From: Methanosarcina sp.
GTDB lineage: Archaea > Halobacteriota > Methanosarcinia > Methanosarcinales > Methanosarcinaceae
Length of the DNA: 6,169 nt
Direction: 5' to 3'
Assembly: GCA_017883485.1 (NCBI GenBank)
Contig: JADGNM010000169.1
Span: forward strand, 1-6,169
The notes below the pieces were generated by a model. That model was not told the DNA's origin and ran no database searches. It saw nothing but the letters and a program-made list of their open reading frames with translations. Position 1 is the first letter of the stretch. The number at the start of each line of letters is the position of its first letter. Positions 1 to 5,262 of the stretch are shown here, piece by piece. The translations under genes were made by a program, and so were the position numbers.

Positions 1-22
1 CCCGAAAGGGTAGTAGTGGCTC

Positions 23-56
23 GAGCCGGATGACGGGAAACTGTCAAGTCCGGTTC
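23..56 (+). ncRNA. Group II intron domain V (catalytic hairpin)
   Basis: A 34-nt hairpin with the expected domain V architecture. GAGCCGGAT (23-31) pairs with GTCCGGTTC (48-56), using one G-U pair at 25/54 and one T-G pair at 31/48. A two-base AA bulge follows (46-47), then a 5-bp upper stem (32-36 with 41-45) closed by a GAAA tetraloop (37-40). The AGC catalytic triad lies at 24-26. In the family this domain binds the two catalytic metal ions. Nothing in it looks damaged, so the ribozyme core seen here could be active. Confidence 0.9.
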
Positions 57-59
57 CTA

Positions 60-97
60 GAAGACGGGACGAGAGTAATCTCGTCCTGTTATTCGAC
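60..97 (+). ncRNA. Group II intron domain VI with bulged branch-point A
   Basis: The hairpin consists of an 8-bp upper stem (67-74 with 79-86) capped by a GTAA (GNRA-type) loop, continued by four pairs (63-66 with 87-90, two of them G-U). Then comes the unpaired A91, and three basal pairs (60-62 with 92-94). A91 is the expected nucleophile for lariat formation. The intron should end after C97. Confidence 0.88.
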
Positions 98-266
98 CTC
101 AAAGACCGTCCCTATCTGGACTTCGGATATCTTCGTGATCAAAAGGACAGCCATGCAGCTCCTTTCAGAGTTTATCAGAAGGCAAAAACTCAGGTTTGTA
201 GGCGTAGGGGTCACAAAACTCAGGGTAAGAGACGAGAGGCAGACGTTGATTACGGATTTCCCGTGA
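98..266 (+). CDS. dinB: DNA polymerase IV (DinB, Y-family), C-terminal exon
   Basis: This is the last 55 codons plus stop (TGA 264-266) of a Y-family translesion DNA polymerase, split by the group II intron just upstream. The exon begins at base 98 with the third base of a codon, so the intron sits in phase 2. The peptide begins SKTVPIWTSDIFVIKRTA, continues with LLSEF, and has LRFVGVGVTKLRVRDERQTL near its end. From family knowledge this matches the end of the DinB little-finger domain: the stretch after the 'R-S-K/R-T' motif, the VGVxVxxL strand and a terminal QTLxTDF. The finger, palm and thumb domains and the catalytic carboxylates must lie left of the window. No stop or frameshift is present in the exon, so accurate splicing could restore a full polymerase. 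If the intron does not splice, the protein would lose its DNA-gripping C-terminus. The similarity was judged by eye only. Confidence 0.75.
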
Positions 267-386
267 CTATTTTGAAGTTTGCATGCCGCTTGCAGTTCAA
301 AGTTTAAGGTGTGCAGTAAATTCAGGTACAAGTTCAAGACAAACAAAACGTAACTATAGCAAAGTAGAACTCTTAGACTTATAGAA

Positions 387-416
387 TTTTATAATAGAAA
401 AGCCAATTAGGATTTA
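387..416 (+). promoter_or_regulatory. TATA-like element and Shine-Dalgarno before the AI-2E family gene
   Basis: TTTTATAATA (387-396) resembles an archaeal TATA box. AGGA (409-412), four bases before the ATG at 417, is a short Shine-Dalgarno match. The two are awkward together: transcription starting about 26 bp after the TATA centre would begin at the start codon itself and exclude the Shine-Dalgarno. A promoter further upstream (for example near TTATAG, 379-384) may be the real one. Confidence 0.35.
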
Positions 417-1442
417 ATGGAAAGAAATGTAAAAATGGCTCTGGCCCTTCTGATCATTATCGTCCTGACTGCGGTTATTGTTTATGCCACACTACCGTAT
501 CTGAGTTACTTCTTCGGGGCTTTTATCCTTTACACTATATTCAGACCTATTTATCGCTTTTTCGTAAATAGAGCCAGGCTTCAAAAGCAATTTGCAGCAA
601 TGCTCGTGATAATTATTTCAATATTTCTTGTACTGATTCCGTTTTATTTTCTGCTGAGTTTAATTGTCGGGGAAATCCAGCAAATTAATCAGGAATATAT
701 TCTCGCATCTATTCAGTCTTGGAGCCAGCTCCTCACTAATTACCTCTCAAGGCTGGACATATCTATCGGTCCTTTCCAGGCGAAGATACAGGAGAAGGCT
801 ATGGATGTTGCTTCACAGGGCTTCAATTACACAAGCAGTTTCGTCCTGGGCTCGATTCAGAACCTGAGCCAGCAGTCCATAGGTCTCTTCATAATGTACT
901 TTCTACTATACTATCTCTTTACCGGCGAAGATTCGGATTTCACGCACAAAATTTATCTGGCAATCCCCTTCAACCGGGAAAACACAGCTACTCTGGTAAA
1001 AGAATTCGGAAGAGTTGTCCGGACAACTCTTATTGCCAGTGGGGCCGTAGCCCTGATTCAGGGTGCGATTTTGACTGTTACCTTCCTCATCTTTAATATC
1101 CGGGGAGCTTTTCTCTGGGGCGCTATTGCAACAATATTTTCTTTTTTGCCTGTTGTCGGGGCGCCAATAATCTGGGTCCCTGCAGCCGTTATCCTGCTGG
1201 TTCAGGAAAACTATATTGCGGGAATCGCTATCCTTGCCGCAGGAGTATTTATAAGTGTGATTGACAACTTTCTCAGGCCCGTTATCCAGGAGAGAGTCGG
1301 AGAACTCCATCCTCTTCTATCCCTCCTCGGAATTATCATAGGTGTGCCTCTTTTCGGACTGATAGGAATTGTTATCGGTCCCCTTCTCCTCTCTTATTTC
1401 ATCCTGACTGTGGAAATGTTCTCAAGAGAATACCTTTCTTAA
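417..1442 (+). CDS. AI-2E/PerM-family transporter, polytopic membrane protein
   Basis: A 341-residue integral membrane protein of the AI-2 exporter-like (PerM/TqsA) family, which is usually 340-380 residues. The N-terminal half has hydrophobic segments at about residues 7-26, 28-45 and 59-85. A more polar stretch (about 86-150) follows, as is typical between the third and fourth helices. Further segments lie near 153-168, 205-227, 230-263, 267-282 and 299-335. The family signature is clear in FLPVVGAPIIWVPA (243-256) and in the conserved block from DNFLRPVI (283) to GVPLFGLIGIVIGPLLLS (309-326). Members transport small solutes; quorum-signal export has been shown for some bacterial members and sodium-proton exchange for others, so the substrate here is unknown. 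The first ATG was chosen because AGGA lies just before it; Met7 (ATG at 435) is an alternative. It is probably a single-gene unit, with a terminator-like hairpin 47 bp beyond its stop. Confidence 0.9.
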   Translation: MERNVKMALALLIIIVLTAVIVYATLPYLSYFFGAFILYTIFRPIYRFFVNRARLQKQFAAMLVIIISIFLVLIPFYFLLSLIVGEIQQINQEYILASIQSWSQLLTNYLSRLDISIGPFQAKIQEKAMDVASQGFNYTSSFVLGSIQNLSQQSIGLFIMYFLLYYLFTGEDSDFTHKIYLAIPFNRENTATLVKEFGRVVRTTLIASGAVALIQGAILTVTFLIFNIRGAFLWGAIATIFSFLPVVGAPIIWVPAAVILLVQENYIAGIAILAAGVFISVIDNFLRPVIQERVGELHPLLSLLGIIIGVPLFGLIGIVIGPLLLSYFILTVEMFSREYLS

Positions 1443-1489
1443 AATGGAATACGATGTGCAGATTGAAATCCTGTGATGTGAGTATTTTG

Positions 1490-1513
1490 GGCAAGATCTC
1501 TTGCCTGTTTCTG
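1490..1513 (+). terminator. Hairpin followed by T-rich tract, downstream of the AI-2E gene
   Basis: GGCAAG (1490-1495) pairs with CTTGCC (1500-1505) around an ATCT loop, with two further G-U pairs possible below. The stem is followed by TGTTTCTGTTC. A stem plus U-rich tail 47 bp after the stop at 1442 is a plausible transcription end. Archaeal termination depends mainly on the U tract, which here is interrupted. Confidence 0.5.
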
Positions 1514-1634
1514 TTCTTCGGTCAGAAATTCCCAAATCCCAGACATCGGTTCAGAATGCATCATTGAATGTGTTCCTGTTGATTGTTCGTGGTGCATGTT
1601 TTACCATCCCTTTAAGCGCGTAACGCATATCTTA

Positions 1635-1656
1635 TCCTGCTCAAATTCAAGCAGGA
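1635..1656 (-). terminator. Hairpin across the stop codon of the DUF1699 gene (possible terminator)
   Basis: TCCTGCT (1635-1641) and AGCAGGA (1650-1656) form a perfect 7-bp inverted repeat with an 8-base loop that contains the TGA stop of the minus-strand gene (1647-1649). No T tract follows on the minus strand, so it may stabilise the mRNA end rather than terminate transcription. Confidence 0.3.
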
Positions 1657-2054
1657 GCTTCCTTAGTCAGGATATAATCGATCATTTGAGGGTCTAGCTT
1701 GCTTTTCCTTGAAACCTCCTTCTCAATATCCTCAGCTGATTTTCTTTCAATTTTCATTTTCCTTATTTTTTCAATCACTGAGGACGGGATGCTGTAATAA
1801 TCACCGAGGTCTTTTCTATGCCCCAATACATCTCCTTCGATGAGCTGGATTCTTTGCATTTCAAAGAACATTCTTATCGATTTTGAGAGCGTGCGTCTGT
1901 AAGAATGCGGTAACTGGATTACCTCGATTTTCGGACAGGTTTCAACCAGCTCAAAGATGTCCTTGTTAGAAGGCCTGAAGGCCATGTGAACAATACGTTC
2001 ACCAGGGTTAAGTTTAGAGATTTCTCCTCTTGAACTAATGACTCTAATTTCCAT
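1647..2054 (-). CDS. DUF1699 family protein (methanogen-specific, function unknown)
   Basis: A 135-residue soluble protein that I recognise as DUF1699, a short and highly conserved family that I know only from methanogens of the Methanosarcina group. No activity is established for it. It begins MEIRVISSRGEISKL, followed by ERIVHMAFRPSNKDIFELVE (20-39) and CPKIEVIQLPHSYRRTLSKS (40-59). The rest is charged and helical, with GDVLGHRKDLGDYY (74-87) and a lysine/glutamate-rich end (93-119) ending in IDYILTKEAPA. Cys40 is the only cysteine, and there are no membrane segments or signal peptide. The basic residues (SYRRTLSKSIR) and small size would suit nucleic-acid or protein binding, but that is a guess. 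The start is well supported by an AAGGGGG Shine-Dalgarno six bases upstream on the minus strand. It is a single gene converging on the AI-2E family gene. Confidence 0.85.
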   Translation of the reverse strand: MEIRVISSRGEISKLNPGERIVHMAFRPSNKDIFELVETCPKIEVIQLPHSYRRTLSKSIRMFFEMQRIQLIEGDVLGHRKDLGDYYSIPSSVIEKIRKMKIERKSAEDIEKEVSRKSKLDPQMIDYILTKEAPA

Positions 2055-2060
2055 CTATTT

Positions 2061-2067
2061 CCCCCTT
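2061..2067 (-). promoter_or_regulatory. Strong Shine-Dalgarno for the DUF1699 gene
   Basis: On the minus strand AAGGGGG lies six bases before the ATG (2052-2054) and fixes the start. It is the best ribosome-binding site in the window. A perfect 10-bp palindrome, CAAAGCTTTG (2068-2077), directly adjoins it upstream in the leader. Confidence 0.75.
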
Positions 2068-2098
2068 CAAAGCTTTGTTTTAAAGGATTTACACAGTT

Positions 2099-2148
2099 GA
2101 ACTGAGAAACGAACTGAGAAACAGTAGCTTGAACTGAGAAACAGTAGC
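2099..2148. repeat. Three direct repeats of GAACTGAGAAAC in the DUF1699 leader
   Basis: GAACTGAGAAAC occurs exactly at 2099-2110, 2111-2122 and 2131-2142. The second and third copies extend to GAACTGAGAAACAGTAGC (2111-2128, 2131-2148), giving a 20-bp period. The first copy abuts the second without the AGTAGC extension. The array lies 45-95 bp upstream of the minus-strand DUF1699 start. If the TATA box at 2233-2241 is used, it falls inside the 5' UTR, where the repeat would read GTTTCTCAGTTC. It could be a protein- or sRNA-binding array, or a recent slippage duplication. Confidence 0.85.
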
Positions 2149-2232
2149 GGTAAGATTCAAACTATCTGAATCAAAATATTCTCATGCTTTATTCTGTACC
2201 TCAACTGCATAAATTCCATGAGGAAAGACCCC

Positions 2233-2241
2233 TTTTATAAA
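2233..2241 (-). promoter_or_regulatory. Archaeal TATA box, probable promoter of the DUF1699 gene
   Basis: On the minus strand the sequence reads TAGAAATTTATAAAAGGGG. That is a good TATA box (TTTATAAAA) preceded by the purine-rich AGAAA expected of a BRE. Transcription would start about 26 bp on, near 2211, giving a leader of about 155 nt that includes the GAACTGAGAAAC repeats. Confidence 0.45.
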
Positions 2242-2356
2242 TTTCTAAATTTTGTAGCTTCGACAGCTTTTTTTAGCTATTTTAGTTAAGTCAAATGGCA
2301 GATTTTTGGGGACTTTTCCTCTATTGTTGGTCATTGACTTTGTTTTAGATCGAATA

Positions 2357-2370
2357 GTCAAAATTTTGAC
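2357..2370. promoter_or_regulatory. Perfect 14-bp palindrome GTCAAAATTTTGAC (operator candidate)
   Basis: GTCAAAATTTTGAC is a perfect dyad with no spacer, the form of site bound by a dimeric helix-turn-helix regulator. It is about 120 bp upstream of the putative DUF1699 TATA box on the minus strand and about 590 bp from the DUF2148 start, so its target is unclear. A 14-bp palindrome in AT-rich DNA can also occur by chance. Confidence 0.3.
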
Positions 2371-2390
2371 ATTTCAAATTATAGCATAAA

Positions 2391-2413
2391 TATATCGTTA
2401 TTTAAGCGATATA
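2391..2413. repeat. Inverted repeat TATATCG / CGATATA
   Basis: A 7-bp perfect inverted repeat (2391-2397 and 2407-2413) lies only 20 bp from the 14-bp palindrome. Two more inner pairs (T-G and T-A) shorten the loop to five bases. The pair of dyads within 57 bp suggests a regulatory island, but no gene start is close. Confidence 0.3.
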
Positions 2414-2930
2414 ACATATGAAGAAATATGATTAAGAAACCAGTATTCATTAAAAGTGGATGTTATCCAGTCTAATTTTACAGAATTTTCCCCATCAATA
2501 AAATTATTTAGTAATGGCTCATCTTTAAAAATACAAACATTTTCTTAATTATGTAACGTTTACAGAAAATATTATAAATTTTAATTAGAATAAACAAATT
2601 ATATTTTAAAATGATAAAATTTATAACATTTATTTTCAATAACGATACTCTTATAAATTAATTCCTTATAAACATTGTAATCCTTTCTTCAACTTTACTC
2701 AGTATCTAACTATTTGCGTATAAGCACACTAGCAAGACAAAATTGATATTTTTAGCATAAAATACTTTAAAAAAAGCTATCTGCTTATTAACTCTCAAAT
2801 TAGATGATAATTTTTGTATCAGAACCATTAAAGCAATACTTAATCGAGTAAGCCCAGCACTTATGCGGTTAAACTGGGAAATCAATAGATTATAAAATCA
2901 ATAAATATAAATTCTCTTTCTGGTTCGCAA

Positions 2931-2938
2931 TATAAATA
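2931..2938 (+). promoter_or_regulatory. TATA box of the DUF2148 gene, leaderless-mRNA spacing
   Basis: TATAAATA is centred 26-27 bp before the ATG at 2961, the usual distance from TATA box to transcription start in archaea. There is no Shine-Dalgarno in the AATTCTTTTAT just before the ATG. Both facts fit an mRNA that begins at or within a base or two of the start codon. TATAAAATC (2891-2899) and AATATAAAT (2904-2912) are alternative promoters that would give a short leader. Confidence 0.5.
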
Positions 2939-2960
2939 ATATCATTTCCAATTCTTTTAT

Positions 2961-3521
2961 ATGAAACAGAATCCCGAACTCGAATCTATTGAGCTGCTTG
3001 CAAGAATTATCCTGACTTCTGCCAGAACAGCCCCTAAAGGAAAAGGCATTGATGACATTATTACCTGTCTCCTTTCTCCGGAAGAAAAATCCGAACTTGC
3101 CAGCAGGATGGAGGAATTAAGTGAAATCAAGGATCTGAAGTTCCTTATCAGGGATGCTAAAAACGTAAGAGATGCCGATGCTATTGTCCTCATAGGGTTG
3201 AAGTCTTCTGGAGTAAGCAACCTTGACTGTGGAGCATGCGGGTTTGCAACCTGCAAAGGGATGCTTGAGCATGAAAAAGTACAGAAAGAGTTTCTCGGTC
3301 CCCAGTGCATGATAAAATATCTTGATCTCGGAATTGCTGTGGGTTCCGCAGCGGCAAAAGCGAAGGACCTTTGCGTCGACAACCGCGTCCTTTATTCTGC
3401 CGGAGCTGCAGCCTGTTACTTCAAAATGATAAATGCAGATGTAGCCATGGGGCTTCCACTCAGCGTGAAAGGGAAAAACATCTTCTTTGATCGGGAATCT
3501 ACAATAAAAGTGCAGCAATAA
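2961..3521 (+). CDS. DUF2148 ferredoxin-domain protein
   Basis: A 186-residue cytoplasmic protein of the DUF2148 type, a family annotated as 'containing a ferredoxin domain' and without proven function. The N-terminal part has ARTAPKGKGIDDI (21-33), which resembles the flavin-pocket region of nitroreductase-like proteins, then a helix and the strand ADAIVLIGL (72-80). The centre carries Cys90-x2-Cys93-x4-Cys98, with CGACGF, and Cys116 18 residues further on. This spacing is like the four-cysteine Fe-S domain of RnfB and acetyl-CoA synthase subunits, so a [4Fe-4S] cluster is likely. Cys138 and Cys152 are further cysteines. The end, ADVAMGLPLSVKGKNIFFDR (159-178), is conserved in the family to my recollection. 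The length is normal and both ends look intact. It is monocistronic, with its own TATA box and no Shine-Dalgarno. A redox role is inferred; link to the dehydratase-like operon downstream is only suggested by proximity. Confidence 0.85.
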   Translation: MKQNPELESIELLARIILTSARTAPKGKGIDDIITCLLSPEEKSELASRMEELSEIKDLKFLIRDAKNVRDADAIVLIGLKSSGVSNLDCGACGFATCKGMLEHEKVQKEFLGPQCMIKYLDLGIAVGSAAAKAKDLCVDNRVLYSAGAAACYFKMINADVAMGLPLSVKGKNIFFDRESTIKVQQ

Positions 3522-3530
3522 GTTAGATTT

Positions 3531-3544
3531 AGACTTTTGAGTCT
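3531..3544 (+). terminator. Small hairpin AGACT-TTTG-AGTCT after DUF2148
   Basis: A 5-bp stem with a 4-base loop, 10 bp after the stop codon. No T tract follows, so this is a weak terminator candidate. Confidence 0.25.
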
Positions 3545-3781
3545 CAGCATAAGGGATTTGTTATAGAAGCCGTGAGTATGGCATGTCACATGATAAGTTA
3601 CCTGCAAAGAGTGCCAAAAGGTTCCTGAACTCTATAATCTCACGTTCACTTTCAAAATTTTAGGACTTTAGATCAGTAACTAAAATTAGCAATTAAATTA
3701 CTTATATATCTATATATTGGTAGAGTATTCTGTAGATCAAATTACACATAAATAAATTAAACAATATGACTCTAATATCAA

Positions 3782-3805
3782 AATAACATTGAAATAAATG
3801 TTATT
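3782..3805. repeat. 9-bp perfect inverted repeat AATAACATT / AATGTTATT
   Basis: AATAACATT (3782-3790) and AATGTTATT (3797-3805) are exact complements, separated by six bases. The dyad lies about 115 bp upstream of the operon's TATA box. It could be a regulator-binding site or a hairpin. No T tract follows, so a terminator is less likely. Confidence 0.4.
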
Positions 3806-3900
3806 CAGCTTATTTATAGTTAAACCAAAATATAATGCTGCATATTTTCAATATATTATCTTCTTTGTAAAAATAATTCTTTCCTACTTCTCATTCGTCC

Positions 3901-3908
3901 TATAAAAT
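3901..3908 (+). promoter_or_regulatory. TATA box of the HgdB/HgdC-like operon
   Basis: TATAAAAT is a near-consensus archaeal TATA box. Transcription should start about 26 bp from its centre, near 3930, giving a leader of roughly 55-65 nt. The upstream TTCGTCC is not a good BRE. Confidence 0.5.
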
Positions 3909-3924
3909 ATTCAAAGTTAGAAAA

Positions 3925-3958
3925 GCGCTCTATACATGTTTTGTTTTGCTCAGAGCGC
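3925..3958. promoter_or_regulatory. GCGCTCT / AGAGCGC inverted repeat over the predicted transcription start
   Basis: GCGCTCT (3925-3931) and AGAGCGC (3952-3958) form a perfect 7-bp GC-rich dyad in otherwise AT-rich DNA, with arms separated by 20 bp (arm centres 27 bp apart). The left arm coincides with the predicted start near 3930. A repressor bound here would block initiation; alternatively the arms pair in RNA to form a hairpin at the very 5' end of the mRNA. Confidence 0.45.
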
Positions 3959-3984
3959 GGGGAAAAATTAGAAATTAATGAGAG

Positions 3985-5262
3985 TTGTCAACCGTGCCTG
4001 CAGAAAATCTGAACTATTTTGCAGGAATCAAAAAAGATTTTATATATTCAGCACGAATGTTTTCTCAGAAAATGCAACAGTTTTACAGTCTTGACTCTAT
4101 TAAAAATTCATATAACGCGCGGATTTCCCAAATAGCTGAGGAAAGGAAAACAGGAAAGAAAATAGTCGGCACTTTTTGCCTGTTCGTGCCTGACGAGATA
4201 ATACTTGCTGCAGGTGCAGACCGTATGATACTCTGCGGGGGCAAGAATGACACCGTGCCCATAGCTGAGCAATATTTACCCAGGAATATCTGCCCGCTTG
4301 TCAAGTCTTCATTTGGCTCGATCATTAATAACGGTTGTTCGGGTGTAAAATCCTGCTCTCACTTCTGCATGGTAGATATGGTCGTTGCTGAAAACACCTG
4401 CGATAGTAAGAAAAAAATGTACGAATTACTGGGGGATTATGTCCCGACCTATGTGATTGACCTCCCGCAGAGACCCGACAGTCCTGAGGCACTAAAATAC
4501 TTTTTAGGGGAGCTTGATAAATTTAAGGTCGCTATGGAACAGCTGACAGGCAATAAAGTCACAGTTGAGCAATTAAAGATAGAAATAAAGTCCTCGAATG
4601 ATACAAGAAAGTTATTTCACAGGCTCTATAGTCTGCGAAAAATGGACCCGCCACCTATTAGCGGTCTTGATGTGCTGAAAGTCCTGCAAAAGCAGTATTT
4701 CCTATCTCCTGATGAACTGAAGAAATCCCTTCGCATGCTCATCCGGGAAGTGGAGCAGGTAATGGCGGATAGAGAGCCGGCGGATATAGAGCCGGCGGAT
4801 ATAGAGCCGGCGAATAGGGAGCGCAGGCCCAGGATAATGGTCTCAGGTTGCCCGATGGCAGGCGGCAACACCAAAGTACCTGAGATCATAGAGAGCAAAG
4901 GCGGCGTTATTGTCGCGGAAGAAAGCTGCACGGGTACGAGATCTTTCTGGGATCTGGTCGACGAAAAAAAGGATCCGATGCTGGCGCTGGCGGAACGTTA
5001 TATCAAAATACCCTGCTCCTGTATGAGTCCTAACGACAGGCGCATAGATAATATTCTGGAGCTTGCAAGGGAATTTAAAGTCGATGGCGTTGTGTACTAT
5101 ACCCTGCAGTTCTGCCATGGTTACAATATCGAGAAGTATAAGATCCAGCAGGCGCTGAAGAAGGAAGGAATCCCTATGCTTGCGATAGAAACCGATTACG
5201 GAGATTCGGACGTCGAGCAGATAGGACTTCGTGTGGACGCTTTCATGGAGATGCTTTCATGA
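3985..5262 (+). CDS. HgdB-like 2-hydroxyacyl-CoA dehydratase / double-cubane cluster protein family
   Basis: A 425-residue iron-sulfur protein of the HgdB/BcrC superfamily, the electron-accepting partner of the activator encoded next. Family features are GTFCLFVPDEIILAAGA (63-79), CPLVKSS (103-109), NTCDSKKKMYELL (137-149), a second Rossmann-like domain opening at RIMVSGCPMAGG (283-294), EESCTGTR (312-319) and a late cysteine in LQFCHGYN (374-381). There are 12 cysteines in all (65, 84, 103, 118, 124, 128, 139, 289, 315, 344, 346, 377). Classical dehydratases need two such subunits; here there is one. That, and the cysteine richness, favour a homodimeric double-cubane [8Fe-9S] protein of the kind described in Carboxydothermus. 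The substrate is unknown. An EPADI-type 5-residue repeat (264-276) lies in the linker between domains. No in-frame ATG precedes residue 24: TTG (3985) or GTG (3994) must start the protein, the latter having a weak GAGAG nine bases upstream. Confidence 0.85.
   Translation: MSTVPAENLNYFAGIKKDFIYSARMFSQKMQQFYSLDSIKNSYNARISQIAEERKTGKKIVGTFCLFVPDEIILAAGADRMILCGGKNDTVPIAEQYLPRNICPLVKSSFGSIINNGCSGVKSCSHFCMVDMVVAENTCDSKKKMYELLGDYVPTYVIDLPQRPDSPEALKYFLGELDKFKVAMEQLTGNKVTVEQLKIEIKSSNDTRKLFHRLYSLRKMDPPPISGLDVLKVLQKQYFLSPDELKKSLRMLIREVEQVMADREPADIEPADIEPANRERRPRIMVSGCPMAGGNTKVPEIIESKGGVIVAEESCTGTRSFWDLVDEKKDPMLALAERYIKIPCSCMSPNDRRIDNILELAREFKVDGVVYYTLQFCHGYNIEKYKIQQALKKEGIPMLAIETDYGDSDVEQIGLRVDAFMEMLS
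4774..4818 (+). repeat. In-frame 15-bp minisatellite in the HgdB-like gene
   Basis: GAGCCGGCGGATATA occurs exactly at 4774-4788 and 4789-4803. A third, diverged copy GAGCCGGCGAATAGG follows at 4804-4818, and a more degenerate half copy (ATGGCGGATAGA) precedes the array at 4762-4773. The unit is a multiple of three and encodes EPADI-EPADI-EPANR, an acidic, proline-containing linker. Changes in copy number would alter linker length without breaking the frame. Confidence 0.9.
5247..5250 (+). promoter_or_regulatory. Shine-Dalgarno of the HgdC-like gene inside the preceding gene
   Basis: GGAG ends eight bases before the ATG at 5259. It supports that start, and with the ATGA overlap indicates translational coupling to the HgdB-like gene. 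Confidence 0.7.

Larger units (their letters stand above)
1..97 (+). mobile_element. Group II intron, 3' end (domains V and VI), cut by window edge
   Basis: The 3' terminal part of a bacterial-type group II intron, a self-splicing ribozyme and retroelement. Seen directly: a 34-nt domain V (23-56) followed by a domain VI hairpin (60-94) with an unpaired A at 91, and a 3' end ..CGAC at 97, which obeys the AY rule of group II 3' splice sites. The branch A is the seventh base from that end, where it is expected. Bases 1-10 form a small CCC-GAAA-GGG hairpin that probably belongs to the end of domain IV or its junction. Domains I-III and any reverse transcriptase in domain IV would lie left of the window, so it cannot be said whether the element is complete or mobile. 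The 3' exon (98 onward) is a dinB-like reading frame, so the intron interrupts a protein gene. The class of intron cannot be assigned from this fragment. Confidence 0.9.
2150..2960. other. AT-rich intergenic region without a recognisable gene
   Basis: About 800 bp between the divergent DUF1699 and DUF2148 genes, with no convincing reading frame on either strand. It holds the DUF1699 promoter, two palindromes near 2357-2413, a duplicated CTTATAAA (2650-2657 and 2665-2672), a weak CCCAG/CTGGG hairpin (2853-2857 with 2874-2878) and several TATA-like stretches close to the DUF2148 start. No tRNA, rRNA or CRISPR pattern was seen. Such long AT-rich spacers are usual in Methanosarcina, but an unannotated small RNA cannot be excluded. 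Confidence 0.6.
3522..3984. other. AT-rich intergenic region carrying the HgdB/HgdC operon promoter
   Basis: 463 bp without a credible reading frame. It contains the weak hairpin after DUF2148, a short palindrome CATGTCACATG (3582-3592), a 9-bp inverted repeat (3782-3805), and the TATA box and inverted repeat just before the operon. Bases 3600-3780 show nothing recognisable. Confidence 0.6.

Noticed and set aside
30..266. An apparent 78-codon gene starting at ATG 30
   Set aside because: The first 23 codons are group II intron domain V and VI sequence; only the part after base 98 is protein-coding, as the 3' exon of dinB.
906..1310. A 134-codon open frame on the minus strand within the AI-2E family gene
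   Set aside because: It is antisense to a well-supported membrane protein with family motifs, and its own product is low-complexity and unrecognisable.
2099..2148. CRISPR-like repeats
   Set aside because: The units are too short, the spacers are 0 and 8 bases, and there are only three copies.
2853..2878. CCCAG/CTGGG hairpin as a structured RNA or tRNA arm
   Set aside because: The stem is only 5 bp with a 16-base loop, and no tRNA-like arms or C/D-box motifs surround it.
2957..3518. Two long minus-strand frames opposite the DUF2148 gene
   Set aside because: They mirror a plus-strand gene with conserved cysteine motifs and have no promoter or Shine-Dalgarno of their own.
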